A DNA stretch of 64,000 nt from CAZPXZ01 sp965221505. Lineage in GTDB: Bacteria > Pseudomonadota > Alphaproteobacteria > Rhodobacterales > CAZPXZ01. Position 1 is the first letter of the stretch. Every line of letters starts with the position of its first letter. A program made the position numbers and the translations under genes. The notes beneath the pieces are model-generated. The model searched no databases. It was not told the origin of the DNA and worked only from the letters and a program-made list of their open reading frames with translations. Of the stretch, positions 7,521 to 16,612 are shown one piece after another. The stretch is taken from the NCBI GenBank assembly GCA_965221505.1, contig CBDCSI010000002.1:558001-622000 (forward strand). Reading direction: 5' to 3'.

Positions 7521-8804
7521 ATGACCGATCTCCTGATCAAGAACGCCACCCTCCCCGACGGGCGCACGGGCCAGGACATCGCCTGCTCCGGAGGGCGCAT
7601 CACGGCGGTCGAGCCGGGTATCGAGGCGGAGGCGGGCGAAACGCTCGACGCCGGCGGGCGGCTGGTCTCGCCGCCGTTCGTCGATCCCCACTTTCACATG
7701 GACGCCACGCTTTCGCTCGGCCGCCCGCGCCTGAACGTCTCGGGAACCCTGCTCGAGGGAATCGCGCTCTGGGGCGAACTCAAGCCCATCCAGACCGTCG
7801 AGGAGATCGTCGAGCGGGCGCTTCGCTACTGCGACATCGCCGCCTCGATGGGGATCGGCGCCATCCGGACCCATGTCGACACCTGCGACGACGAACTCAA
7901 GGGCGTCGAGGCGCTGCTGGAAGTCCGCCGGAAGATCGCGCCCTATATCGAGCTTCAGCTCGTCGCCTTCCCGCAGGACGGCGTGTTCCGGTCGCCGAAC
8001 GCATGGGAAAACACCGTACGGGCGCTGGACATGGGCGTCGACGTCGTGGGCGGCATCCCTCACTTCGAGCGCAGCATGGCGGACGGCGCGCGCTCCGTCG
8101 CCGCGCTCTGCGAGTTGGCGGCCGAGCGCGGACTTGCGGTCGACATGCACTGCGACGAGACCGACGATCCGCTCTCGCGCCATGTCGAGACGCTCGCGTA
8201 CGAGACCCGACGGTTGGGCCTGCAGGGCCGGGTGGCCGGCTCCCATCTGACCTCGATGCACTCGATGGACAACTATTACGTCTCGAAGCTCATTCCCCTG
8301 ATGGTCGAGTCGGGAATGCACGCCATCGCCAATCCGCTGATCAACATCCTGATCCAGGGTCGGCACGACAGCTATCCCAAGCGGCGCGGCCTCACGCGGG
8401 TCCGGGAGTTGCGCGACGCCGGCGTCACGGTCGGATTCGGGCAGGACTGCATGATGGATCCCTGGCACAGTCTCGGCAGCGCCGACATGCTCGACGTCGC
8501 GTCCATGGGCCTACATGTGGGACAGCTCTCGTCGATGGAGGACATGCGCTGGTGCTTCCGGGCGGTGACGGAGAACTCGGCCCGGATCATGAACCTCGAG
8601 GGCTACGGCATCGCGAAGGGATGCGACGCCAATCTGGTGCTTCTGCATGCGAGGGATCCGATCGAAGCCATTCGCATTCGCGCCGCGCGCCTTGCGGTGA
8701 TCCGAAAGGGGCGGGTCATCGCCCGGACTCCGGCCCCGGTTGCGACGCTTAAACTGGACGGGCGGCCCGACCGGGTCGATCCGTCGCTCGAGCGACAGGG
8801 GTAG
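7521..8804 (+). CDS. codA: Cytosine deaminase-like amidohydrolase
   Basis: A 427-residue metal-dependent hydrolase that aligns with E. coli CodA at a constant offset of four residues. Metal and catalytic positions are all present: H57-x-H59 in PPFVDPHFHMD, Q152 in AFPQDG, H210 and E213 in MHCDET, H242 in GSHLTSMHS, and D309 in FGQDCMMDPW. CodA converts cytosine to uracil and ammonia in the cytoplasm. The residue after D309 is Cys310, where E. coli has Asp314, a position known to affect base selectivity, so the preferred substrate may differ (for example a modified pyrimidine, isoguanine or another N-heterocycle). Last gene of the transporter operon. Confidence 0.82.
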   Translation: MTDLLIKNATLPDGRTGQDIACSGGRITAVEPGIEAEAGETLDAGGRLVSPPFVDPHFHMDATLSLGRPRLNVSGTLLEGIALWGELKPIQTVEEIVERALRYCDIAASMGIGAIRTHVDTCDDELKGVEALLEVRRKIAPYIELQLVAFPQDGVFRSPNAWENTVRALDMGVDVVGGIPHFERSMADGARSVAALCELAAERGLAVDMHCDETDDPLSRHVETLAYETRRLGLQGRVAGSHLTSMHSMDNYYVSKLIPLMVESGMHAIANPLINILIQGRHDSYPKRRGLTRVRELRDAGVTVGFGQDCMMDPWHSLGSADMLDVASMGLHVGQLSSMEDMRWCFRAVTENSARIMNLEGYGIAKGCDANLVLLHARDPIEAIRIRAARLAVIRKGRVIARTPAPVATLKLDGRPDRVDPSLERQG

Positions 8805-8836
8805 CGTCCCGGCGAGGTCGGGCATCGACGGAGTCC

Positions 8837-10027
8837 TTATCGGGCCGACCTGTCGCCGAACGTCCGTCCGGGGCACAGTCCCGGCACGTGCGACGCCCAG
8901 TCTTCCTTTTCGATCGCCGCCAGGTTGCGGGGGTTCTCGAGGCGCCAGCGTCGGCATTTCTGGCGCAGGTTCCCGTCCGGGGATACGCCCAGTCTCCTGC
9001 GGTACGCATCGGCAATTCGTGCGGTTTGGTGCGGGCCGAAGTCCACGGTCACGGAAACCGGCGCGCCTTCGATGAATGCTCTTGCCCTTGCCCGGCCCTC
9101 GGGGTCGAACCGGTCGCGCACCAGCGTGGAGACGAAGCCCTCGACTCGTTACTGCCGCTCTCCGAGACAGCGCGCCGCCTCCCGAAGAGCCGGGGCATCC
9201 GACCGCGTGAACGCCACTACGGACCGCCCTTCCGCCGCCTCTTCCGGCGGCTGCCTGCAAAGAGCCCAACGCACGAATACGTCCAGTCCGTTGCCGGCGC
9301 CGATCAGATTGGCGACCGCCCGGCACAGGTTTGCGCTGACTCCCTCGCCGATTCGCTCCTCGACGTGTCGAACGTCTCCTTCGCGATCGAGCCGCACGGC
9401 CGCCTCTCGTGAACCACGCAGGCCAGACACCAGCATCCGCGTCACCCGCCGCTCGAACGGCTCCGGCCGAGACGGTCCGCCCGGTTCCGATTCGATCGAG
9501 GACGGCGCGACCGGAACCGACAGGTCGACCGCGAAGCTGTCGTGTCCGTTCCGACCCCATCCTACGCGGTCGACGAACGAGACCGCCTTTCGGTCGAGAT
9601 CCGCGCGAAACGCGCTTCGGGGCCGGGATACCGAACAGGCGGCGGCCAGGAGGAGATTGCGCGATTCCTCGAGGAGACCTACTCCAGTGGAGAGCGACAT
9701 CGGGTTTTCGTCGCCGCCGCTCGGCAAGCGAACGCGAACCAAGTCGAATCCGGCCAGCGACAAGTCCGCGAGCACTGTCGACGAGGGCCGATTCTCCACG
9801 CGCCCGACGGAGTCCGCGAGTTGCAGGAGTCTGGTTGCGTAGTCCGCGAATTCGGTCGACGCGGGCACGAGGACGGACTCTCGCTCGTCTTCACGCAGGC
9901 ACCACGCGTCTCCCTTGCTTCCGCGCAAGGGTCCGAGCCGGTCCCATCCGTAGGCGGACAGATACGCACGAACGTCTTGCGGGCTGACGCCGCGGGCGAG
10001 CGCGATGTCCGTGGCTCGAACGTTCAT
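8837..10027 (-). pseudogene. Hypothetical gene split by an in-frame TAA codon
   Basis: Read on the minus strand, the frame runs from ATG 10027 for 292 codons to a TAA at 9149-9151, then continues in the same frame (RVEGFVSTLVRDRFDPEGRARARAFIEGAP and on) to a stop at 8837. Both halves have ordinary protein-like composition, and the second starts with no spacer, so a single substitution (for example CAA to TAA) seems to have cut a protein of about 396 residues. The N-terminus (VRATDIALARGVSPQDVRAY) suggests a helix-turn-helix-like domain. I do not recognise the family. The first 292 residues could still be made as a truncated protein, and the second part could restart at GTG 9121. Confidence 0.62.
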
Positions 10028-10548
10028 GCAGGCTATATCCGTACGCGCGTCGCCAGCGGCACGATCCGTGACGGGCCGAGCCGGTCTATCGGGCGACGCG
10101 ACGCCCCGCGCCGGGGAACGATTCGTCGCATCTCGATCTCCGTGCCGTCACCTACAGACGAGCCGACCGATCACGAGCGACGCTGACGTTGACGTCGAGC
10201 AGACGGCGCCAAGTCTTCTATCGGTCGTGAAGTTGCCCTGAGAGTCCAGAGTATCGGGGTGCGTGAGCGGTGTCATACCGTCGAGTCGCTCCGGGATCGC
10301 GAGGGGTAGAATTTCGGGGATCCGTGCCGGACGGTTCGCGTCAGCCGGAGACGGCGACGGAGCGACAGCGGGACGGCTTGCGCGATACACTCGACATGCG
10401 CCGACACCCTGGGTGGAAGGAATTCTCGCCGGCAGCGGCGGTGGGTGAAGCGCATGAAGGGCGTCGCGCCGGACTGTCCAGAGCAGGGACAACCCACAGG
10501 AATTTGACGAGCGAGCCGCCGTGCTCGCCTCGTCGTCTGAGGTGAATC
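10028..10548. other. 521-base intergenic stretch
   Basis: It lies between the divergent split hypothetical gene and the Fic gene. Open frames on both strands are arginine-rich and motif-free. It presumably contains both promoters, but no convincing -35/-10 pair was found. Confidence 0.35.
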
Positions 10549-11646
10549 ATGTATGTCTGGGAACGTCCCGAATGGCCCGGCTTCGCCTGGGACGAAGGAA
10601 GGCTCCTGGAGCCGCTGGCGACTGCGCGGCTGAAGCAGGATCGGCTGCTCGGAAGGATGTCCAACCTCAGCCACGAGCTGAAGCTCGAGGCGCAGCTTGA
10701 GGCGCTCACGGAAGAAATCGTGAAGAGCTCGGAGATCGAAGGCGAGATCCTTTCCCGCGACAGCGTGCGTTCCTCAGTCGCGCACCGTCTCGGCATCGAT
10801 GCTCCCGCCGTCCTGCCGGTCGATTGTCGAACGGAAGGCATCGTCGAGATGACTATCGACGCCATGGAGAACTATCGGGATTCGCTCACGTCGGAGAGAC
10901 TCTTCGGCTGGCAGGCGGCGCTCTTCCCCACCGGGTACGCGGGGATGCACAGGATCAGGACCCGTGCCTGGCGCGACGATACGGAGGGACCGATGCAGGT
11001 GGTATCGGGACCGATCGGCCGCCGGCGCGTGCACTTTCAGGCGCCTCCCGCCGAGCGCGTCGACGCCGAAATGGAGAGGTTTCTGGGTTGGTTCGACCGT
11101 CGGAACCGGCCCGAGGGACTGCTGCGGGCCGGTCTTGCGCATCTCTGGTTCGTGACCGTCCACCCGTTCGAGGACGGCAACGGCCGAATCGCTCGGGCGA
11201 TCGCGGATCTAGCGCTGGCGCAATCGGAGGATTCGGGACAGCGCTTCTACAGCATGTCGAGTCAGATCCGACGTAACCGCTCCGACTACTACCGCATGCT
11301 CGAGCGCTCGCAGAGGTCCGCTCTCGACGTGACCAACTGGCTGGTATGGTTTATCGGCTGTTTCTCGCGCGCGATCGAGTCCTCGGAGGCGACGTGTGCC
11401 CAGGTTCTCCGCAAATCCGAATTCTGGCGACGCCGTTCGCGAGAACCGTTCACCGCGAGACAACATCGAGTACTCAATCGATTCCTGGACGGATTCGAAG
11501 GGAAGTTGACCGCCAGGAAGTGGGCAGCGATAGGCAAGTGCTCGATTCCGACTGCACAGCGCGACATCGCCGATTTGGTCGAGCGAAACGTACTTCGACG
11601 CAGCCTGGGCGGCATCAGGAACACGAGCTACGACTTGGTTGAGTAG
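10549..11646 (+). CDS. Fic-family protein (AMP-transferase type) with N-terminal inhibitory motif
   Basis: A 365-residue Fic protein. The core motif H205-PFEDGNGR-IAR is complete, including the catalytic His and the acidic residue that binds Mg-ATP; such enzymes typically transfer AMP to a hydroxyl side chain of a target protein. Residues 60-65 (SSEIEG) match the (S/T)xxxE(G/N) inhibitory helix, here N-terminal to the Fic core, which defines the class II self-inhibited type. The N-terminal about 120 residues resemble the DUF4172-type helical domain, and the C-terminus (about 300-365, TARKWAAIGKCSIPTAQRDI) is a winged-helix-like domain. It stands alone, with no separate antitoxin. Confidence 0.9.
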   Translation: MYVWERPEWPGFAWDEGRLLEPLATARLKQDRLLGRMSNLSHELKLEAQLEALTEEIVKSSEIEGEILSRDSVRSSVAHRLGIDAPAVLPVDCRTEGIVEMTIDAMENYRDSLTSERLFGWQAALFPTGYAGMHRIRTRAWRDDTEGPMQVVSGPIGRRRVHFQAPPAERVDAEMERFLGWFDRRNRPEGLLRAGLAHLWFVTVHPFEDGNGRIARAIADLALAQSEDSGQRFYSMSSQIRRNRSDYYRMLERSQRSALDVTNWLVWFIGCFSRAIESSEATCAQVLRKSEFWRRRSREPFTARQHRVLNRFLDGFEGKLTARKWAAIGKCSIPTAQRDIADLVERNVLRRSLGGIRNTSYDLVE

Positions 11647-11886
11647 CCGCGCGAGCGTTCACCGAGCGATATTGCGCATCGCCGAGTTGCTGGCGGGAGT
11701 GGAACCAGACCCGGCTCCTGATCGTACGCAGCGACGAAAGAACAACCGACCGGAGTCGAGCCGAAAGGCCCTCTCGGCCTGCCCCAAGGCCGCATTCCCG
11801 GTCATCCTCGAAAAGGCGGACGCAGGCAAGAATCGGAATATCGCTCGTCCAGTACTTGTACGCTTCATCGTCCGCGCGGAAAGGGT

Positions 11887-13077
11887 TTATCCCTTCGACG
11901 CTTTCGCCTGTCTGCCCCTGGCCGCTTCACCGGAAACGTAAGGGCGAGACGCGTCCGCAAACCGCCGGAAGGTGTCGAGTCGGGATACGCAGAGAAGCTG
12001 GAGGGCCTCACGGTAGAGCGTGCGTCCCTCGAGGGTGCTGCAGACGAGAGCCACGGCGAAGCGCTTTCCGACGCGGGCGATCTGCATGCTGTAGATATCT
12101 CCCCCAGTTCCGCTGCCTCGAATTGCCCTAGGCCGCCCCAACTCGGCTTCATACTCGGCTCGGAACTGATCTCGAGGCATGCAGCCAACATCGTACATAC
12201 GACGCAACACGATCGGCGCGCTGACGTTGAACCTGCGGGCCAGTCGTTTCAGCGCGACCCTCCGGTCCTCTCCCGCGCGGCATTCGTCAATGAACGGCTC
12301 CAGTGGCACGAGCACCTGTGCGGCGACGCGGCTGCACCATGCCTCGCCCGCATGTGAAGGCTGCACATGAGGTCCGGAATCCCACAACGCCGATTGCCCG
12401 AGCCACAAATGCGCCAATCCGTGGACGAGGGTGAACAATTGCGCCGCCTTGGCGTCGGCAGCGTTGACGAACACGAGCGGCGCGCGCTCGTCGACCAGGG
12501 CAACTCCCCGAAACTCGGCTGGATCGAGCGCTCGGTGCGTGTTGTTGCCGACGATTCCCGATACCATGACCAACACGCCGAGCGCATCGGCCGCGTCGAT
12601 CGTGTGGCGAAAGACGTCGAGCCAGTTCGGAAGAGCGCATCGTTCGTCGAGATCGAGACGGAGCGCGGAGCGAATGTCCGCTGCCACGCGCTCCACGTCG
12701 CTTGCCGGCGTCGCCGAGCCGACGAACGGAATCGGGTCAAGCCCTTCGAGACATGCGTATTCCCGATACCAGTCCTGGCGACGCTCGCAGAGGTAGACGG
12801 CGTCGAGCAAGTCAGGGCTCGGGCGCCCCGGCGCTCCGCCGTCCGCGACCCGGAAGTCGGGGATCGGAACGGGCTCGTCCGGCGGTTCCGGTAGAAACAA
12901 ATAGCCGACCGGCACACGGACAGTCCTGGCGAACCGATCCAGCTGCTTGAGCGTAGGCCGGATCTCGCCCGCCTCCCACTGAACGTATTTCGGGAACCGG
13001 CGGGTCAACGCATCGACATCGATCCCGGCTCTTCGGCGCGCCCAGCGCAACAACGTTGGCCGGATCTGAACCCGCAT
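11887..13077 (-). CDS. XRE-ImmA/IrrE fusion protein with altered HExxH motif
   Basis: A 396-residue protein with an N-terminal Xre-type helix-turn-helix (about 1-65, LLRWARRRAGIDVDALTRRF) and a central ImmA/IrrE domain. In ImmA/IrrE metallopeptidases the zinc site is HExxH; here it reads H219-GLAH-H223 (VHGLAHLWLG), so the catalytic Glu is Gly220 (GGA, one base from GAA). The rest of the domain is intact (SRVAAQVLVPLEPF, LARRFNVSAPIVLRRMYDVG). ATG 13077 follows GGAGGGGGAG and is preferred over the upstream frame extension. ImmA-like proteins cleave or sense repressors in mobile elements and stress responses; this copy is probably catalytically dead but could still bind DNA. Confidence 0.85.
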   Translation of the reverse strand: MRVQIRPTLLRWARRRAGIDVDALTRRFPKYVQWEAGEIRPTLKQLDRFARTVRVPVGYLFLPEPPDEPVPIPDFRVADGGAPGRPSPDLLDAVYLCERRQDWYREYACLEGLDPIPFVGSATPASDVERVAADIRSALRLDLDERCALPNWLDVFRHTIDAADALGVLVMVSGIVGNNTHRALDPAEFRGVALVDERAPLVFVNAADAKAAQLFTLVHGLAHLWLGQSALWDSGPHVQPSHAGEAWCSRVAAQVLVPLEPFIDECRAGEDRRVALKRLARRFNVSAPIVLRRMYDVGCMPRDQFRAEYEAELGRPRAIRGSGTGGDIYSMQIARVGKRFAVALVCSTLEGRTLYREALQLLCVSRLDTFRRFADASRPYVSGEAARGRQAKASKG

Positions 13078-13510
13078 TATCTCCCCCTCCGGCGGCCGAA
13101 ATGCCGGGAATCGAAGGCCGACCGCCACTTGCAGTACCGGCGGCCGAAGGAGGTCTCTACACGACGGGCGTGCTTGCGCTCGTCGTCCCGATACCGAATT
13201 ACGACGAGTGTACCGGTCACAAGGGTCATCACGTGTCTCCGTCTGCCGCCAGCGGTCCCAAACGACGCCTCACCGCGAATGATATCCGCAGCTCGATTCC
13301 GAATCGGACCGCTTCGCTTGAGAAGGGATCTCTCGCGGAGCGACGTCTCGAAGCGAGTCCGGGGTCGACCCGCGACCGCTTCACGTCAGGTGGGTGGGGG
13401 CGACAGTCGACCCGTCCGCGTGTCGCGCGGGAACCCTTGCGGTCCGGCAGTCGGGGACGTTTCCCCGCCCGGGCACTCGTTGCCCGAAGCGGACTGCGGC
13501 GATGCTGTCC
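13078..13510. other. 433-base intergenic stretch
   Basis: It lies between the XRE-ImmA start and the end of the PhnD-like gene. Open frames are arginine/serine-rich shadows. Apart from the ribosome site for the ImmA gene, no signal was recognised. Confidence 0.35.
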
Positions 13511-14347
13511 TCAGTCGGAAACGCTCGCCCCCTCCCAGCAATGCGCAATCCCGACATCCCTCGCCCGGCGCCACGCCCCGCGAACGGTGTCGAACTCTGC
13601 CTGATGCTCCCTTTCCAACCGGACCGGCAGCTCGAGAAACAGCGTATCTCGCACGGAACGGTTGGCCTCGTCAGACAACGCCTCGACCAGCGTTTCGTAG
13701 AGCTGGTCGTCCAGCGAAGGCTCCCGGTTCGCCGAGGTGATCAACGGCAGCGAAGGCGCCGGAGGCGTCCACGAGAGCCTTCGCAGTCCGTCCAGATGCG
13801 TGTTCCGATCCGCCTCCTGAATTGCCAGCGTCACGCAATCGATGGCGGCAAGATCGGCCCGTCCCTCCGCCACCATCCGCAAGGACTCCGCGTGGGTGCC
13901 CGAAACCTTGGCCCGGGAGAAGAACGGCATGGGAAGTCCCTCCATGCCCAGCGCCCAGACGAGCGACGTATGGCCGGAGTGGGAACGGACGCCGTTCACC
14001 GCCACCGTCGCGCCGTCGAAGTCCGCCAGCGACTCGCCTGCCGCGTCCGCGCGCGCGACGATCGCGCTGCGATAGGTCTCGCTCTCGCATCCGGGTGCGC
14101 TGTAGCACGGTAAGGCAAAGATCCGGCAGACCCGTTCGAGACCGAGCGCCCAGGGCAGGCTGCAAGCCTGGGCAAGGAGCAGATTCGGGTCCCTCCAGAC
14201 GTCCTCCGCGCTTCGGGAACGCTCCAGCGCGACCGAATCCGGACCGATCAGGCCGCGCTCCCGGAGACGCTCGGACCAAGCGTGCCAGAGCAGGTCGTTC
14301 GCGACACGGGCGGAGCCCGTATCGTACATCGGAAGCGATACGATCAA
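13511..14347 (-). CDS. PhnD-like phosphate/phosphonate-type binding protein without signal peptide
   Basis: A 278-residue protein of the PhnD/type 2 periplasmic-binding fold: it starts with the SLPMYD strand, then has the conserved SAIVARADAAGESLADFDGATVAVN and SHSGHTSLVWAL segments, followed by the SGTHAESLRMVAEGRADLAAIDCVTLAI stretch in which bound anions are usually held. There is no signal peptide, and no permease or ATPase nearby, so it may act in the cytoplasm or as a sensor. It begins at TTG in a TTGA overlap with the upstream desaturase stop, so the two genes are translationally coupled. Confidence 0.8.
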   Translation of the reverse strand: MIVSLPMYDTGSARVANDLLWHAWSERLRERGLIGPDSVALERSRSAEDVWRDPNLLLAQACSLPWALGLERVCRIFALPCYSAPGCESETYRSAIVARADAAGESLADFDGATVAVNGVRSHSGHTSLVWALGMEGLPMPFFSRAKVSGTHAESLRMVAEGRADLAAIDCVTLAIQEADRNTHLDGLRRLSWTPPAPSLPLITSANREPSLDDQLYETLVEALSDEANRSVRDTLFLELPVRLEREHQAEFDTVRGAWRRARDVGIAHCWEGASVSD

Positions 14348-15306
14348 GCGTTCGACTCGGGCGAAGGGACCGTTGCCTGCGCCCCGGCGGCTGACTCAAT
14401 GCCCGTCGCCCGGCGCAGGAACGGATGCGGAATCGGTTCGCGCCGTCGCAAGAAGAAGCGGCGGAAGACCTCGCGGTAGCCCCGATAGGCGTAACCGCCG
14501 TTTTCCTCCAGGATGCGCGACCGGTTCACCCGGAAATACTCCGGCAGGCGGTACCAGGCGAGACTCGGCCGCTCGTGATGCGGCGCGTGAAGGTTGTTGT
14601 TCAAGAACAGGAGCTGGAACACGGGCGACGCCTCGATCACGGCGGTCCGGGTCGGCACGGCCTCGCTCGCCCGGTGTTCCGCGTAGGTGCGCAGCATGAG
14701 GAGCGAGAATCCCGGATACGCGACCGCGGCCGCATAGAGCACCGGATGGATGCCGCAGACGGCCCAGACCCAGACCAGGACCGGCACGACGCCGGCGACG
14801 TGGTGCAGCCAGGCGGACAGCCGTCCGGGTTCGCCCGCGCGCGCCTCCCGCCAGTCGTTGCGGATCAGCCCCCAGGTCCCGAGCGCCGGGCCGAACAGGA
14901 AACGGCCGAGCAGCGTCGCGTTGGCTTCGAGCAACAGTCGCAGGGGCCAGGAAAGCGATTCCCAGTCCCGCTCGGCGAGGTACCAGCTCTCCGGATCGTC
15001 GAAGGGATCGGTCAGGTTCTCGTTCTTGTGATGCTTCAGGTGGGTGTCCCGAAACCGCCGGTAGGGAATCAGCAGTCCGACGGCCGGATAGACCAGCGCC
15101 TCGTTCCACCCCCGGGAGCGCGTCGGATGGCCGTGCAGGGCTTCGTGCTGAAGACTCGAATGCAGGGTGACCAGCGGTATCAGGATCGGGATCGCGATCC
15201 AGGGACCGAGCGAATCCCAGTACCAGGTAGCCAGCCCCCACCCGGCGTAGCAACCGGCCAGAACACACCATGTGGGCCACTCGGAGAGCGCGCGACGCTG
15301 GGACAT
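14344..15306 (-). CDS. Membrane fatty acid desaturase
   Basis: A 320-residue membrane di-iron desaturase/hydroxylase. The three histidine clusters are present: H54EALHGH60, H89LKHH93 and H240APHH244 with an additional H211, and hydrophobic pairs span about 13-50, 70-82 and 170-205. Family members introduce double bonds into, or hydroxylate, acyl chains or related lipids. The link with a PhnD-like protein by a 4-base overlap is unusual and gives no clear substrate. Start ATG 15306. Confidence 0.88.
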   Translation of the reverse strand: MSQRRALSEWPTWCVLAGCYAGWGLATWYWDSLGPWIAIPILIPLVTLHSSLQHEALHGHPTRSRGWNEALVYPAVGLLIPYRRFRDTHLKHHKNENLTDPFDDPESWYLAERDWESLSWPLRLLLEANATLLGRFLFGPALGTWGLIRNDWREARAGEPGRLSAWLHHVAGVVPVLVWVWAVCGIHPVLYAAAVAYPGFSLLMLRTYAEHRASEAVPTRTAVIEASPVFQLLFLNNNLHAPHHERPSLAWYRLPEYFRVNRSRILEENGGYAYRGYREVFRRFFLRRREPIPHPFLRRATGIESAAGAQATVPSPESNA

Positions 15307-15522
15307 CCGAGACGTGATCCTCCCGACCGAACAGGGCAGACGTCGTCCGCCGGAGGCAATTGCACCTGTAGCAGATTCTCCGGGCTGCGGCCCATCGATT
15401 CGAATCGGCGGCCGTTCCCCCGATCGGGGAGGCAGGTTCGTTCGACGCCCACACCGCCGTCCGGATCCGCCCGGCGTCGTCCGTTCCGGGAATCCGCAGG
15501 CAGGCAGCTGGCCGTGCGCGAA

Positions 15523-16452
15523 TCAGCGGCTCCCTCCAACGCCCCTCTCTGCCAGGATCCTGGCAAGGGCGACCGAAGCGAGCCGTGCGGCCGGCGCGTC
15601 GCTCCGGCTGGTGATCGTGACTGGAATTCGGCCGCCGAGCACGACCCCCGCGGCACATACGGAACGAAACCAGATCAGCGTCTTCGCCAGGACGTTGCCA
15701 ACCTCGACGGTCGGCACCACCAGCGCGTCGGCCAGACCCGCGGGGTCGGGCAGCGACTTGATCCGGGCCGCCTCCGGCGAAATCGCCCCGTCCATCGCCA
15801 CCGGCCCGAACGCGTCGGCGTCGATCCCGGCCGACCGGGACCACTCGACGAGCTTCCGCGCCAGCACCGTAGCCGGCATGCCGGGCAGAACCTCCTCAGA
15901 GGCGGCGAGCAACGCCACCCTCGGGCGCGGCCGTCCGACGGCGGCGAACACGTCTACGAGGGCTTCCAGGATCGACTTTCCGATCTCGACGTCCAGCCGC
16001 AGGTTCAGCGCGCCGTCGGAGATCGCGAGCGGGCGATCGAACTCCGGATGGGTCAGGAGCCAGACATGGAGCAGGCGCCCCCCGGTCCGAATGCCGGGCT
16101 TCGCCCGGAGCAGGGCGCCGAGGAGAACGTTCGTGTGGATGTGGCCCTTCACGACCATGCCGACCGACGCATCGCCCGCGAGGGACGCGACGGTCTCGCC
16201 GACCGCCTCCTCTCCGTCGGCCTCCGTCCGCTCGACCCCGGAGACGTCCCAGCCGATTTCGTCCGCCGCGGCGAGGATCCCGGCGCCCGGTCCCACCAGG
16301 ACGGGCTCGAGCCAGCCTGCCTCCGTCGCCAGTCGCACCCCTTCGAGGGCATGCGCGACATGCGCTCCCGCGATCAGCGCGCGGGTCGGCGGACCTCCGG
16401 CCGCGCGTTCGCCGAGCCATTTGGGAAACTCGATCGGGCGGGTGCTCAACAT
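15523..16452 (-). CDS. Phosphate acetyl/butyryl-transferase family protein
   Basis: A 309-residue member of the Pta/Ptb family, which moves an acyl group between CoA and phosphate. Typical segments are RALIAGAHVAHALEGVRLA, MVVKGHIHTN, ISDGALN and a C-terminal glycine-rich block (VVLGGRIPVTITSRSD). ATG 16452 follows GGAGG at good spacing; the longer frame to 16623 is not supported. Its length fits phosphate butyryltransferase-like or single-domain Pta forms. No acetate or butyrate kinase lies next to it, so its role (acyl-phosphate formation, possibly sulfoacetaldehyde or short-chain acyl-CoA recovery) is open. Confidence 0.83.
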   Translation of the reverse strand: MLSTRPIEFPKWLGERAAGGPPTRALIAGAHVAHALEGVRLATEAGWLEPVLVGPGAGILAAADEIGWDVSGVERTEADGEEAVGETVASLAGDASVGMVVKGHIHTNVLLGALLRAKPGIRTGGRLLHVWLLTHPEFDRPLAISDGALNLRLDVEIGKSILEALVDVFAAVGRPRPRVALLAASEEVLPGMPATVLARKLVEWSRSAGIDADAFGPVAMDGAISPEAARIKSLPDPAGLADALVVPTVEVGNVLAKTLIWFRSVCAAGVVLGGRIPVTITSRSDAPAARLASVALARILAERGVGGSR

Positions 16453-16575
16453 CGGCGACCTCCAGGACGGCTGAACCGCACCGTAAACGGTTCCGGGCCG
16501 GCTTCCCCGGCCGTGCGTGCGCCTCAACGATAACCCAGGACGCGCGTCCGGTTCGAATCCGCGTTCGATTCGGAC

Positions 16576-16581
16576 TATGCT
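16576..16581 (+). promoter_or_regulatory. Possible -10 element for the nitrilase-family gene
   Basis: TATGCT (16576-16581) lies about 30 bases before the ATG at 16613 and 20 before its GGAGGG ribosome site. The base block 17 upstream (TCGAAT) is a weak -35. Tentative. Confidence 0.3.
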
Positions 16582-16612
16582 GCGCGTGCCGCAACATACA
16601 GGAGGGAGTCCC

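Noticed and set aside
11647..11886. Possible partner gene (such as a PIN-type toxin) downstream of the XRE-ImmA gene
   Set aside because: A minus-strand stretch reads DDEAYKYWTSDIPILACV, which looks protein-like, but it has no start, no motif and degenerates quickly.
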